Shown here piece after piece: positions 50,475 through 58,582 of a stretch of 64,000 nucleotides of DNA (positions within the stretch are counted from its first letter, which is position 1; each line of letters opens with the position of its first letter). Below the pieces are notes generated by a model, which did not search any database, was not told where the DNA came from, and was given only the letters and a program-made list of their open reading frames with translations. The translations under genes were made by a program, and so were the position numbers. Location of the stretch: positions 62,001 to 126,000 of the forward strand of contig CALSRZ010000006.1 in the NCBI GenBank assembly GCA_943788895.1, read 5' to 3'. This DNA is from an uncultured Pseudomonadales bacterium (GTDB lineage: Bacteria; Pseudomonadota; Gammaproteobacteria; Pseudomonadales; Porticoccaceae).

Positions 50475-52606
50475 ATGGCGAAGATACCATTTAGTCAGTT
50501 TCACAAAGCCTGTGGCCTGCTGGCCCTGCTGTTATTAACCGGCATGGGTCAGGCTATTGCTGAGGAATTCACTGTTTTTGATCAGGGCAGCGCCCCATCT
50601 ACCTGGGACAGAGGAATCAGCGCCTTTGACTCGGCAATCGGCTATGGCGTCTGCAGCAATGACGGAGGCAATGGCTGCCCAAGTATCAGCTGGGCAACAG
50701 TCAACGACAGCCAGCGCGGCTCAGTACTGCAAATTAGCCACAGCGCTTCGGGCAATCTGGCCGGCCTGTTTATTTCCTCTGGTTCAGGTAAAAATTTGAG
50801 TAATTATGCCGGCGGTAATATTGTATTTGATATTAAGGTGGTTTCTGGCAACAGCAATATCACTATGAAAATTGACTGCATATACCCCTGCACATCCGGC
50901 GACCAGCCACTGGGGAGCAAAGGAGCCTCAGGCTGGGAAACAGTCACTGTATCTGTGGACTCACTGGTTTCCTCTGGCTTAAATCTATCGCAAGTAGATA
51001 CCGGCATAGTGATCTGGGCAAGTAACTCAACAAGCACTGTATTCCGCATTGATAATGTTCGCTGGGAGACTTCTGGTGGCGGCGATGGCGGCGGTACTGG
51101 TGGAGGAACTGGCGGAGGCTCTGGCTCAGTCGGTTGCTATTGACTCAAGCAAATGGTTTCACCAAACCCAACTACCAAGTGGCGGCAGCTGGTATAACAA
51201 CGAACAGCAGCATTACACCAACCGTATTGAGAACGCCTATGTCAGCGATGGCAGCCTGAAAATTGTTGCCAAAAAAGAATCCTTTTTTAATCAGGGACAA
51301 ACCAAACAGTACACCTCTGCCCGCCTCAATTCCAAATATGCCTTTAGATATGGGCGCGTGGTAGTTAGAGCAAAACTACCCACTGGCGCTGGCACCTGGC
51401 CAGCGATCTGGACTCTGGGTAAAAATATCAATGAAGCTGGCGCCTACTGGCAGACCCAGGGTTTCGGCAATACAAATTGGCCGGCCTGCGGTGAGATAGA
51501 TATTATGGAGCACTGGGGTAATAACCAGAACTTTGTCCAGAGTGCTATGCATACGCCGTCCAGCTATGGCGGCACCGTCAATCACGGCGGTCAGGTAATC
51601 AGCACAGCTTCCACACAATTCCACAACTATGAGATGGATTGGAATAGCCAACGAATAATTTTTAGTGTTGATGGCAATGTTCATTACATCTACCAACCTT
51701 CCGTGAAAAACTCTTCCACCTGGCCCTACAACGCAGAACAGTACCTGATATTAAATGTTGCTATACAGGACAGTATCGCGTCGAATTTCAGCCAGTCAGC
51801 TATGGAAATTGATTACGTTAGAGTCTATGCAGAAAATGCCAGCGCTTCCGCCCAGCCAATTTGGTCAGACGAATTTAATACCGACAGTGGAGTAGATACA
51901 GATGGCGATGGTATTGATGATAGCCTGGACTCAGATGATGATAATGATACCTATGCTGATTCAATCGACGCCTTCCCGCTGGATAATTCCGAGTGGCTTG
52001 ATACAGATTCCGACGGCACAGGTAATAATGCCGATACGGATGATGATAACGACAACGTCAGTGATTCACAGGATGCATTCCCGCTGATTTCCTCAGAGTG
52101 GGCCGATGCAGATTCCGATGGCACTGGTGACAATGCCGATACAGATGATGATAACGACAATGTCATCGACTCACAGGATGCCTTTCCCCTGAATTCTTCC
52201 GAGTGGCTTGATACAGATGGCGATAACATTGGTAACAATGCAGATACTGACGATGATAACGATACCGTTATTGACTCACTGGATGCATTCTCACTGTTAG
52301 CCACTGAATCGATTGATACAGATGGTGATGGCATCGGTGATAACGCCGATACAGATGATGATGGCGACGGTATCCTCGATAGTCTGGACAGCTTCCCATT
52401 GGATTCAACCAACACGCCAACCAATGTTATGGATATTGATGGTAATGGCCAGAGTAGATGGATTAACGGATGTTATGCTGGTTCTTCGCTATGTATTTGG
52501 CTTTAGCGGTGAATCCTTGATCGATGGAGTCGTTGGCGATAATGCTACCCGAACCAGTGCCGCTGAAATTGAGGCTCATCTTGAATCACTGATGCCGACT
52601 TTTTAA
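50475..52606 (+). pseudogene. Secreted GH16 glycosidase with TSP3 repeats and C-terminal dockerin-like domain, two frameshifts
   Basis: Three frames compose one protein of about 710 residues. N-terminus: signal peptide (LLALLLLTGMGQAIA-EEF), a carbohydrate-binding-like beta domain, and a Gly-rich linker (GGGDGGGTGGGTGGGSGS). Middle: a GH16 domain with catalytic motif EIDIMEHWG, typical of laminarinases. Then aspartate-rich thrombospondin-3 repeats. C-terminus in a third frame: VDGLTDVMLVLRYVFGF through AEIEAHLESLMP, a dockerin-like end seen in marine hydrolases. Breaks are near 51138 and 52452; both fit one extra base. The WSDEFN motif that should open GH16 instead lies after it (51862-51879). 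Confidence 0.82.
51895..52410 (+). repeat. In-gene tandem repeat encoding Asp-rich TSP3 calcium-binding units
   Basis: About five units of roughly 100 bp encode DTDGDGIDDSLDSDDDND-like segments alternating with AFPL(D/N)xSEW. Such thrombospondin type 3 repeats bind calcium and act as rigid spacers between catalytic and anchoring domains. The repeats are the region most likely to mis-assemble. Confidence 0.85.
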
Positions 52607-52622
52607 AAGAGAAGATAAGTTA

Positions 52623-53516
52623 ATGGAAAGGATTGCCCTGTCTGACAGCCTTGCGCTCTCGCGCATTATCTATGGAATGTGGCGACTAACAGACGACACA
52701 GATACATCCACCGGACATGTTCAAGCCAAGATCGAAGCCTGTCTGGATCAGGGCATAACCAGCTTTGATCAAGCGGATATCTACGGTGGTTATACCAGCG
52801 AAACGCTGCTGGGGAAAACCCTGCAACAGGCACCTAGTTTGCGCGAGCAAATGGAAATAATTACCAAATGCAATATCGTAGCGCCCTGCGGAATTCATTC
52901 GGATAAACGCCTTAAACACTACAACAGTTCCGAAAAATATATCAATCAAAGCGTCGAACGCTCTCTTCGCGAAATGTCGATTGATCATATCGACTTACTA
53001 TTGCTTCACCGCCCAGACCCACTATTAGATGCTGATGAAACCGGCGCCGCTCTCGACAAGCTGGTTAAAAGTGGCAAGGTAAAAGCTATTGGAGTTTCAA
53101 ACTTCCGCCCCTGGGATCTGGATCTACTGCAGTCGCGGATGAGCAATAAACTTGTCACCAACCAAATTGAGATCAGTCTTGCCGAGAATTCCGCACTGAC
53201 TAATGGTGATTTGGCACATTTGCAGCAACATAGAATTGCGCCTATGGCCTGGTCTCCGCTGGCCGGTGGCTCGCTGTTTCAAGAGCCGCACTGCGATTTA
53301 AGCTTAAATTTAGAAAAGATGGCTGAGGCGTTTGCTGTTGATGCCACTTCACTTGCCATTGCCTGGCTGCTGAAACATCCAGCGAATATTTTGCCGATTA
53401 TGGGAAGTAATAATATTCAGCGGATAGAGAGCTTTTCTAAGGCGTTGGAGATTGAACTGGATCAACAGTCCTGGTTTGAGCTCTATGAGGCGGCTAAAGG
53501 GCGTGAGGTGGCTTAA
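52623..53516 (+). CDS. Aldo/keto reductase (YdhF-like)
   Basis: This 297-residue AKR has the catalytic tetrad in context: SFDQADIYGGYTSE (Asp and Tyr), EIITKCNI (Lys) and DLLLLHRPDP (His). The NADPH-phosphate-binding end is NILPIMGSNNIQRIESF. The closest group is E. coli YdhF oxidoreductase. It starts 16 bp after the GH16 gene with an RBS (GAGAAG) and may be co-transcribed. The substrate is unknown. Confidence 0.9.
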   Translation: MERIALSDSLALSRIIYGMWRLTDDTDTSTGHVQAKIEACLDQGITSFDQADIYGGYTSETLLGKTLQQAPSLREQMEIITKCNIVAPCGIHSDKRLKHYNSSEKYINQSVERSLREMSIDHIDLLLLHRPDPLLDADETGAALDKLVKSGKVKAIGVSNFRPWDLDLLQSRMSNKLVTNQIEISLAENSALTNGDLAHLQQHRIAPMAWSPLAGGSLFQEPHCDLSLNLEKMAEAFAVDATSLAIAWLLKHPANILPIMGSNNIQRIESFSKALEIELDQQSWFELYEAAKGREVA

Positions 53517-53537
53517 AGCTAAAGCTTCAGCCTTGCT

Positions 53538-53864
53538 CTACCTAAAACCGATTACTCCCCTTTTGATAAGAACAATGCAAAGCCCTGAAACGCCATAACT
53601 GACCAGAGCCATGTAAATAAGACCCATCATATCAATGCTACTAAAATGAGTAATAAGACTGCCTGTCAGCTGGTTGATCGGCGAGAAAAATAAAGCCAAA
53701 CAGGTGATAAATAATAACAGCGAAGCCCACAACTTCTTTTGCAACTTTTTCGATGCCTGTTCTTGAGCGATAAGTGTCAAGGTATAAAAGCTAAACAGCT
53801 CTTTGTCTCTTTGGGCGTATGAGACGGTCTTTTCGAGATTTATAGTCTCTTCGAATAAATTCAT
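53538..53864 (-). CDS. Small two-TM membrane protein of ECF-sigma operon (possible anti-sigma)
   Basis: This 108-residue protein has a soluble N-terminus (MNLFEETINLEKTVSYAQRD) and two transmembrane segments (LLLFITCLALFFSP and MGLIYMALVSYGVSGLCIVL). Its start overlaps the sigma-factor stop by 4 bp. That position and the cytosolic N-terminus plus membrane anchor suit an anti-sigma or sensor role, but it lacks a recognisable ZAS domain. No family is recognised. Confidence 0.7.
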   Translation of the reverse strand: MNLFEETINLEKTVSYAQRDKELFSFYTLTLIAQEQASKKLQKKLWASLLLFITCLALFFSPINQLTGSLITHFSSIDMMGLIYMALVSYGVSGLCIVLIKRGVIGFR

Positions 53865-54352
53865 TTTAATTTCTCCAAAGCACGACTTATTTTAGATTTT
53901 ACGGTGCCGGGTTTTAGGTCTAAAAAGTCGGCCATATCATTGATCTGATAGTCGTAAATATATTTGAGAGTAAAGAGAATCTTTTCATCTTCGGTTAACG
54001 GTTTGATCAAATCAAAAAACCCCGTATTACCTTCAAGTTGGGGCGAATAGCTCTGCTCACTGCCACTGCCTAAATCCGTGTATTTCTGCTCCTTTTTAAT
54101 CATATCCCTAAAGCAGTTAACAGCAATCCCTGTAAGCCAATATTTATAGGTCTTGCGAGAATCAAAGCTTTTAAGGTAGCTGTAAGACTTAAGAAAACTT
54201 TGCTGAGAGATATCCTCAGCAAGTTCTCTATTACCCGAAGTCAGGCGCATACCCAATCCAAACAAATAGTCAGCATAGCGCTGAATAAGCACCCCATAAT
54301 GGTGGTTTCCACCTTTAAGGGCTCTTTTTACCAGCTCTTCATCTGTGTCCAT
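53861..54352 (-). CDS. ECF-type RNA polymerase sigma factor
   Basis: This 163-residue sigma-70-family protein has region 2 (RELAEDISQQSFLKSYSYLK) and region 4 (LKYIYDYQINDMADFLD, PGTVKSKISRALEKLK) with no region 3. It sits in the middle of a three-gene overlapping operon: DUF6249-like gene, sigma, small membrane protein. Adjacent genes overlap by 1 and 4 bp. The duplicated sequence upstream of the operon is a candidate autoregulated promoter. Confidence 0.88.
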   Translation of the reverse strand: MDTDEELVKRALKGGNHHYGVLIQRYADYLFGLGMRLTSGNRELAEDISQQSFLKSYSYLKSFDSRKTYKYWLTGIAVNCFRDMIKKEQKYTDLGSGSEQSYSPQLEGNTGFFDLIKPLTEDEKILFTLKYIYDYQINDMADFLDLKPGTVKSKISRALEKLK

Positions 54353-54744
54353 TAAACAGCATCATCAAGGTTCTTATTCTTAGCGTAAATGCCATAGGCA
54401 AGAAACGCCAAACCCAGTGATGCTACCAGTAATCCTGAGGCCCAAACTACCGTCGCATGCAATCCAAAGTACCCCAGCATTACGACACCTACACCTATGC
54501 CAATTAAAATCGCACCAGATTTAATATCACTGATTTTTTTATCTTCTTCTTTGTAGCCTGGAATACTTTGCAATAATTCTGGCGATAGCTCTTGCCCGCT
54601 TTCAATTAATTTTTGTAGGGATGCGTGAAACTGCTGCTTCTTTTTGTTATTGAAGTGCAACGCAGTCCAGACGATAAATACCGGCATTCCAAAAACACCG
54701 ACTATGCCAACGATTGGTACTAATGAGTCTATAAAGCCTTCCAT
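54352..54744 (-). CDS. DUF6249-type membrane protein of ECF-sigma operon
   Basis: This 130-residue protein starts MEGFIDSLVPIVGIVGVFGM, one transmembrane helix. A cytosolic loop (QELSPELLQSIPGYKEEDKK) and two further hydrophobic segments (GAILIGIGVGVVMLGYFGL, LLVASLGLAFLAYGIYA) follow. The layout matches DUF6249 proteins found next to ECF sigma genes. Its stop overlaps the sigma ATG by one base. An N-terminal fragment of a paralogue lies upstream at 54847-54975. Confidence 0.78.
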   Translation of the reverse strand: MEGFIDSLVPIVGIVGVFGMPVFIVWTALHFNNKKKQQFHASLQKLIESGQELSPELLQSIPGYKEEDKKISDIKSGAILIGIGVGVVMLGYFGLHATVVWASGLLVASLGLAFLAYGIYAKNKNLDDAV

Positions 54745-54790
54745 AATTTTTTCCTTATTGCTTTGGTTAAGTTGGGTCCTTCAGATATAT

Positions 54791-54820
54791 ATACCTTGGG
54801 TATCGGCAAAAGGTTGCAAG
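54791..54820 (-). promoter_or_regulatory. Candidate ECF promoter of the sigma operon
   Basis: On the reverse strand GCAACC (-35-like) is followed 16 nt later by GGTATA, with ATACCCAAGGTAT (54791-54803) partly palindromic. The same block is conserved upstream of the truncated paralogue at 55021-55050, while surrounding bases differ. That conservation supports function. Confidence 0.5.
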
Positions 54821-54846
54821 GTTTTTTTAAATGGATCGACTTATAC

Positions 54847-54975
54847 CTAAGTTAATATAGCAGAGTAAATATAGATGGAGTTGAAATTCAGTGCGAACCA
54901 CACGAAAAATACTGGCATTGCAAAAACACCGACTATGCCAACAGTGGGTACTAATGAGTCTTTAAAGGTTTCCAT
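54847..54975 (-). pseudogene. Truncated DUF6249 paralogue (42 residues)
   Basis: From ATG 54975 the frame reads METFKDSLVPTVGIVGVFAM and continues PVFFVWFALNF, close to the start of the intact gene, then ends at TAG 54847. It keeps only the first transmembrane helix. It carries its own copy of the upstream promoter block. It looks like a partial tandem duplication that has drifted by about 20 percent. It could still be a translated micro-protein. Confidence 0.7.
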
Positions 54976-55020
54976 GATTTTTTCCTTTTTGTCCTGATTA
55001 AGTTGTGTCCTTCAAAGATA

Positions 55021-55050
55021 TATACCTTGGGTATTGGGGAAAGGTTGCGA
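55021..55050 (-). promoter_or_regulatory. Second copy of the candidate ECF promoter block
   Basis: GCAACCTTT and ATACCCAAGGTATATAT are retained with the same spacing as at 54791-54820, in front of the truncated paralogue. Confidence 0.45.
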
Positions 55051-55152
55051 GGTTTATTGTTTTAGCATGAAGCCTCTTAGAGTGAAGTTAATATAGCAGG
55101 CGACAGCCTATTCATATATGATCATTTTCTCAGCTAACGGAGTATTTTCACT

Positions 55153-55587
55153 ATGGTCGAGATGCCACTTTACTGTGTGATATGCAGCACGAATAAACAC
55201 CCAAGCTTAATGATATCGATTGATACTTGTCACGACTGTCAGGACAGGAATCGTTATTGCGATAATTGCGGCGGCAATCGTTTAGCCAAGGTATGGCTCG
55301 AAGGCAACTGTCCTGAATGTAAATTAGGCGGTGATATATCTGCCAAACCAACAGTCAATAGCAAAATCATCAGACCAAATATCATTGACCACCTATCTGC
55401 TTTGGGCTGGCTCCTGCTGATATTGGCAATATGTACCGCATTTATAGTTTCTAAGCAGATGAGTGTTATTTTTGCAGCACTCATTATTGCTTCGGGAATA
55501 ATCCAACTATTAATCTTGCTAGGACTCTCAGAAGTAATAGACCAGCTTTATAAAATTAATGTAAACACATCTAAACCTGACAAGTAA
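55153..55587 (+). CDS. Zinc-ribbon membrane protein, unknown function (first of a pair)
   Basis: This 144-residue protein has an N-terminal cysteine-rich region with four paired motifs (CVIC, CHDC, CDNC, CPEC), consistent with two zinc ribbons. Two C-terminal transmembrane segments follow (ALGWLLLILAICTAFIV, VIFAALIIASGIIQLLILLGL). I recognise no family. A similar protein follows 33 bp downstream, so the pair probably arose by duplication. It is divergent from the ECF-sigma operon with its duplicated promoter blocks, so a link is possible. Confidence 0.7.
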   Translation: MVEMPLYCVICSTNKHPSLMISIDTCHDCQDRNRYCDNCGGNRLAKVWLEGNCPECKLGGDISAKPTVNSKIIRPNIIDHLSALGWLLLILAICTAFIVSKQMSVIFAALIIASGIIQLLILLGLSEVIDQLYKINVNTSKPDK

Positions 55588-55620
55588 TATAGGTAACCCT
55601 CAGGAACAGGAGCAGAGAAA

Positions 55621-55992
55621 TTGAGCATCCAATGCAGCGTCTGTGCAGCAGACAAAAACACTGATGAAATGTATAACAATCAATACTGTTCGAGATGTGC
55701 GGAAACCTATCGATTTTGTGAATTTTGCAAAGAAACCTTTGTAAGAAAGAGCTGGCGAGAAGATGACTGCCCCAGTTGTGAAGCCACTAATATTCGAGTG
55801 ACCACCTACCAAGAAAGCACTGAAGAAGAGAAACGAAATACCCCTGACCCTATTTCAGTAAAAGTCATGAATATCGACATACCCTTCGGGTCTATGGTTT
55901 TGTTAATAATCAAATGGACTTTCGCATCGATCCCCGCAGGTATAATCCTCTGGTTCATATGGATGCTTCTAATTAGCTTAACAAGTCTTTGA
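55621..55992 (+). CDS. Zinc-ribbon membrane protein, unknown function (second of a pair)
   Basis: This 123-residue protein has the same order of motifs as its neighbour (CSVC, CSRC, CEFC, CPSC) and one or two C-terminal hydrophobic segments (GSMVLLIIKWTFASIPAGII, LWFIWMLLISL). The start is TTG at 55621 with CAGGAACAGGAG upstream. The two proteins share spacing of the cysteine pairs but little else, so they are old paralogues. Function is unknown. Confidence 0.68.
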   Translation: MSIQCSVCAADKNTDEMYNNQYCSRCAETYRFCEFCKETFVRKSWREDDCPSCEATNIRVTTYQESTEEEKRNTPDPISVKVMNIDIPFGSMVLLIIKWTFASIPAGIILWFIWMLLISLTSL

Positions 55993-56017
55993 ACGATTTG
56001 GCGGGTATTGAGAGAAG

Positions 56018-56630
56018 GGTTTAAAGGATTAGCATGATTGGGTTGGTGCTGGGTGAAGGGATTGATTGTTAAGACCCTAAAGGGACTTAACAACCCCTGC
56101 GGGGCGCCCTGCGTGCGTCCAAAATGCATGCGCATTTAGTGATCACTAGCAGGCTGAAGCCTGTTATTTAGTCCTGCGGACCGCCTGCGGCGTCCAAAAT
56201 GCATGCGCATTTAGTCGAACCGGCTAGGGTTCTCACCCGAATTCTTCGCAAATAAAAAAGCCCCCTTCTTGAGAGGAGGGCTTAACGGAATAGCATGTTG
56301 GGTGGGTACTGGGAGAAGGGATTGATAAATAACAGGCTGAAGCCTGTTATTTAGTCCTGCGGACCGCCTGCGGCGTCCAAAATGCATGCGCATTTAGTCG
56401 AACCGGCTAGGGTTCTCACCCGAATTCTTCGCAAATAGAAAAGCCCCCTTCTTGAGAGGAGGGCTTAACGGAATAGCATGTTGGGTGGGTACTGGGAGAA
56501 GGGATTGATAAATAACAGGCTGAAGCCTGTTATTTAGTCCTGCGGACCGCCTGCGGCGTCCAAAATGCATGCGCATTTAGTCGAACCGGCTAGGGTTCTC
56601 ACCCGAATTCTTCGCAAATAAAAAAGCCCC
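56018..56630 (-). repeat. 183-bp tandem repeat array downstream of tRNA-Ser
   Basis: Two complete, nearly identical 183-bp units (56214-56396 and 56397-56579), a partial third that runs into the tRNA-Ser terminator (56580-56630), and a diverged unit at 56018-56213. Each holds, on the reverse strand, GGGTGAGAACCC, a T-arm-like GCCGGTTCGAC, a hairpin TAAATGCGCATGCATTTT, a GC-rich hairpin, AACAGGCTTCAGCCTGTT, and a terminator-like stem (GCCCTCCT...AGGGGGC). Apparent short reading frames inside are repeat artefacts. Confidence 0.9.
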
Positions 56631-56652
56631 CTAAAAGGGGGCTTTTTTATTT
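56616..56652. terminator. Terminator of tRNA-Ser
   Basis: A 17-bp perfect stem, AAATAAAAAAGCCCCCT paired with its complement, and a 3-nt AAA loop. It directly abuts the tRNA-Ser 3' end. Its left half matches the terminator-like stem in the adjoining repeats. Confidence 0.85.
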
Positions 56653-56742
56653 GGCGGAGAAAGAGGGATTCGAACCCTCGATACGCTATTAACGTATACG
56701 CCCTTAGCAGGGGCGCGCCTTCAGCCACTCGGCCATTTCTCC
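56652..56742 (-). tRNA. tRNA-Ser(GCU)
   Basis: A 91-nt class II tRNA with encoded CCA. The acceptor stem is GGAGAAA/TTTCTCC, the anticodon loop CTGCTAAG carries GCU, and it has a long variable arm and T-loop GGGTTCGAATCCC. It follows csrA, as serV follows csrA in E. coli. Confidence 0.95.
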
Positions 56743-56895
56743 ATAAACTTGTATACCGTTTTGCCTGCTAGTGTTGTCAGGCTCGCCCGGTCGCGGGTTG
56801 CTTTCTAAGGGTGATATTGTGCCTCGTTAGAAACAACTATGCCGCCCTTAAACAGCGGCGGCATAATAGCACATTGACGAAAAAATCAAACCAGT

Positions 56896-57102
56896 TTATT
56901 CAGCTGAATCGTCGGCTGCAGGCGCTGCATTTCCGCCCTTCTCCATTTGGATACGCTGATAGATTTCTTCACGATGTACGGCGACTTCTTTTGGTGCATT
57001 TACACCCAGTCGAACCTGATTTCCTCGAACTCCCAATACCGTAACGGTGACATCATCACCAATTACAAGAGTCTCTCCTACACGTCTAGTAAGTATTAAC
57101 AT
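56896..57102 (-). CDS. csrA: Carbon storage regulator CsrA
   Basis: This 68-residue RNA-binding protein starts [39 protein letters not shown] holds the RNA-contact Arg. It binds GGA motifs in mRNA leaders to repress or stabilise messages. The C-terminal tail ([14 protein letters not shown]) is slightly longer than in E. coli. It is preceded by lysC (188-bp gap) and followed by tRNA-Ser. Confidence 0.97.
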   Translation of the reverse strand: MLILTRRVGETLVIGDDVTVTVLGVRGNQVRLGVNAPKEVAVHREEIYQRIQMEKGGNAAPAADDSAE

Positions 57103-57289
57103 ATATTGCTCCTACACTGCTGTTCACCAATCATTGGTGAAGAATATTTCCTTAATCCGCCATACTCACTGTTTTATATCTAGTGGTCACGGCCAATCCC
57201 CCCGGTTGAACGCTGCTCTAAGGTTTAAACCTCTCCCAAGCAGCGCAGAATCTAACAGTTTTTAACTGCTGTGTCCAAAATCTGACCGC

Positions 57290-58516
57290 TTATGCATCCG
57301 ATTGTTCAAGTCCAAACGCAGAATGTAGCGCTCTAACTGCCAATTCTAAGTACCGCTCCTCAATTACCACGGTTATTTTAATTTCTGAGGTAGTAATCAG
57401 CTGGATATTAATGCCTTCTGCCGCCAATGATTCAAACATGGTTGCAGCCACACCCGCATGGGAACGCATACCCACACCGACAATCGATACCTTAACAATA
57501 CGGTCGTCTGTATCGACTTCAATAGCACCGAGATCAGCTGCAATTTTCTCCAGAAGATCAGAGGCCCTTTTTAGGTCGTTGCGATGCACTGTAAAGGTGA
57601 TCGTCGCCGAGTTGTCTTTGGCGACGTTCTGCACGATTACATCAATTTCAATATTGGCCGCACTAACAGCACCCAATACTTTGTAGGCAACACCGGGCTG
57701 ATCCGGTATACCGCGAATAGTTAATTTAGCTTCGTCGCGGTTAAACGCGATACCTGAAACAACTGGTTTTTCCATCTGATCGTCATCCTCGAGAGAAATC
57801 AACGTGCCTGGACCATCTTCAAAACTGGACATCACACGTAGTGGTACATTGTATTTTCCAGCAAATTCAACAGAGCGAATCTGCAATATCTTTGAACCCT
57901 GACTGGCCATTTCCAGCATTTCTTCAAAGGTAATCTTATCGAGTCGTCGCGCTTCAGCGACAACTCTGGGGTCGGTGGTGTAAACACCATCGACATCTGT
58001 ATAGATCTGGCACTCATCGGCATTTAGCGCGGCAGCCAGTGCCACTGCTGTGGTATCTGAACCACCGCGTCCGAGGGTGGTTATATTGCCGGCATCATCG
58101 GCTCCCTGAAAACCGGCCACAACAACTACTTTACCGGCCTCCAGATCGTCCTGAATACGGTGTCCGTCGATTTCCTGAATACGTGCCTTACCGTGGGCAT
58201 TATCGGTCAGGATTCGCACCTGGCCGCCAGTGTAGGAGCGCGCTTCAATACCAGCTTCCTGCAGTGCCATACACAACAGTGCAATAGTTACCTGCTCACC
58301 GGTCGAAACCAACACATCCATCTCACGGAGATTCGGCTGTTCCTGAATCTCGCTGGCAAGACCAATCAATCGATTGGTTTCTCCGCTCATCGCTGAAACG
58401 GCGACCACAATCTTGTCGCCGGCACGATGGCCTGCGGCTACTTTTTCGGCAACAGCTTTAATTCGGTCAACAGTGCCTACCGAGGTGCCGCCATACTTTT
58501 GAACAATTAAACTCAT
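57290..58516 (-). CDS. lysC: Aspartate kinase (ACT-regulated)
   Basis: This 408-residue aspartokinase starts IVQKYGGTSVGTVDRIKAVA, with TLGRGGSDTTAVALAAALNA and IYTDVDGVYTTDPR in the catalytic domain. Two C-terminal ACT domains (LTIRGIPDQPGVAYKVLGAV, VSIVGVGMRSHAGVAATMF) confer feedback by lysine and/or threonine. It catalyses the first step of the aspartate amino-acid family and diaminopimelate. Position between alaS and csrA matches Pseudomonas-type gene order. Confidence 0.95.
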   Translation of the reverse strand: MSLIVQKYGGTSVGTVDRIKAVAEKVAAGHRAGDKIVVAVSAMSGETNRLIGLASEIQEQPNLREMDVLVSTGEQVTIALLCMALQEAGIEARSYTGGQVRILTDNAHGKARIQEIDGHRIQDDLEAGKVVVVAGFQGADDAGNITTLGRGGSDTTAVALAAALNADECQIYTDVDGVYTTDPRVVAEARRLDKITFEEMLEMASQGSKILQIRSVEFAGKYNVPLRVMSSFEDGPGTLISLEDDDQMEKPVVSGIAFNRDEAKLTIRGIPDQPGVAYKVLGAVSAANIEIDVIVQNVAKDNSATITFTVHRNDLKRASDLLEKIAADLGAIEVDTDDRIVKVSIVGVGMRSHAGVAATMFESLAAEGINIQLITTSEIKITVVIEERYLELAVRALHSAFGLEQSDA

Positions 58517-58582
58517 CTTATATATCTACTTAGATAAAAAGGTCGCTGATTAAACAGCAATTTCGGTTAAAAGTTAAGGACT

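Noticed and set aside
56211-56728. Short reading frames with identical 60-residue products in the repeat array
   Set aside because: They repeat at exactly 183 bp, cross hairpins and tRNA-Ser sequence, and have no RBS. They are translations of the repeat.
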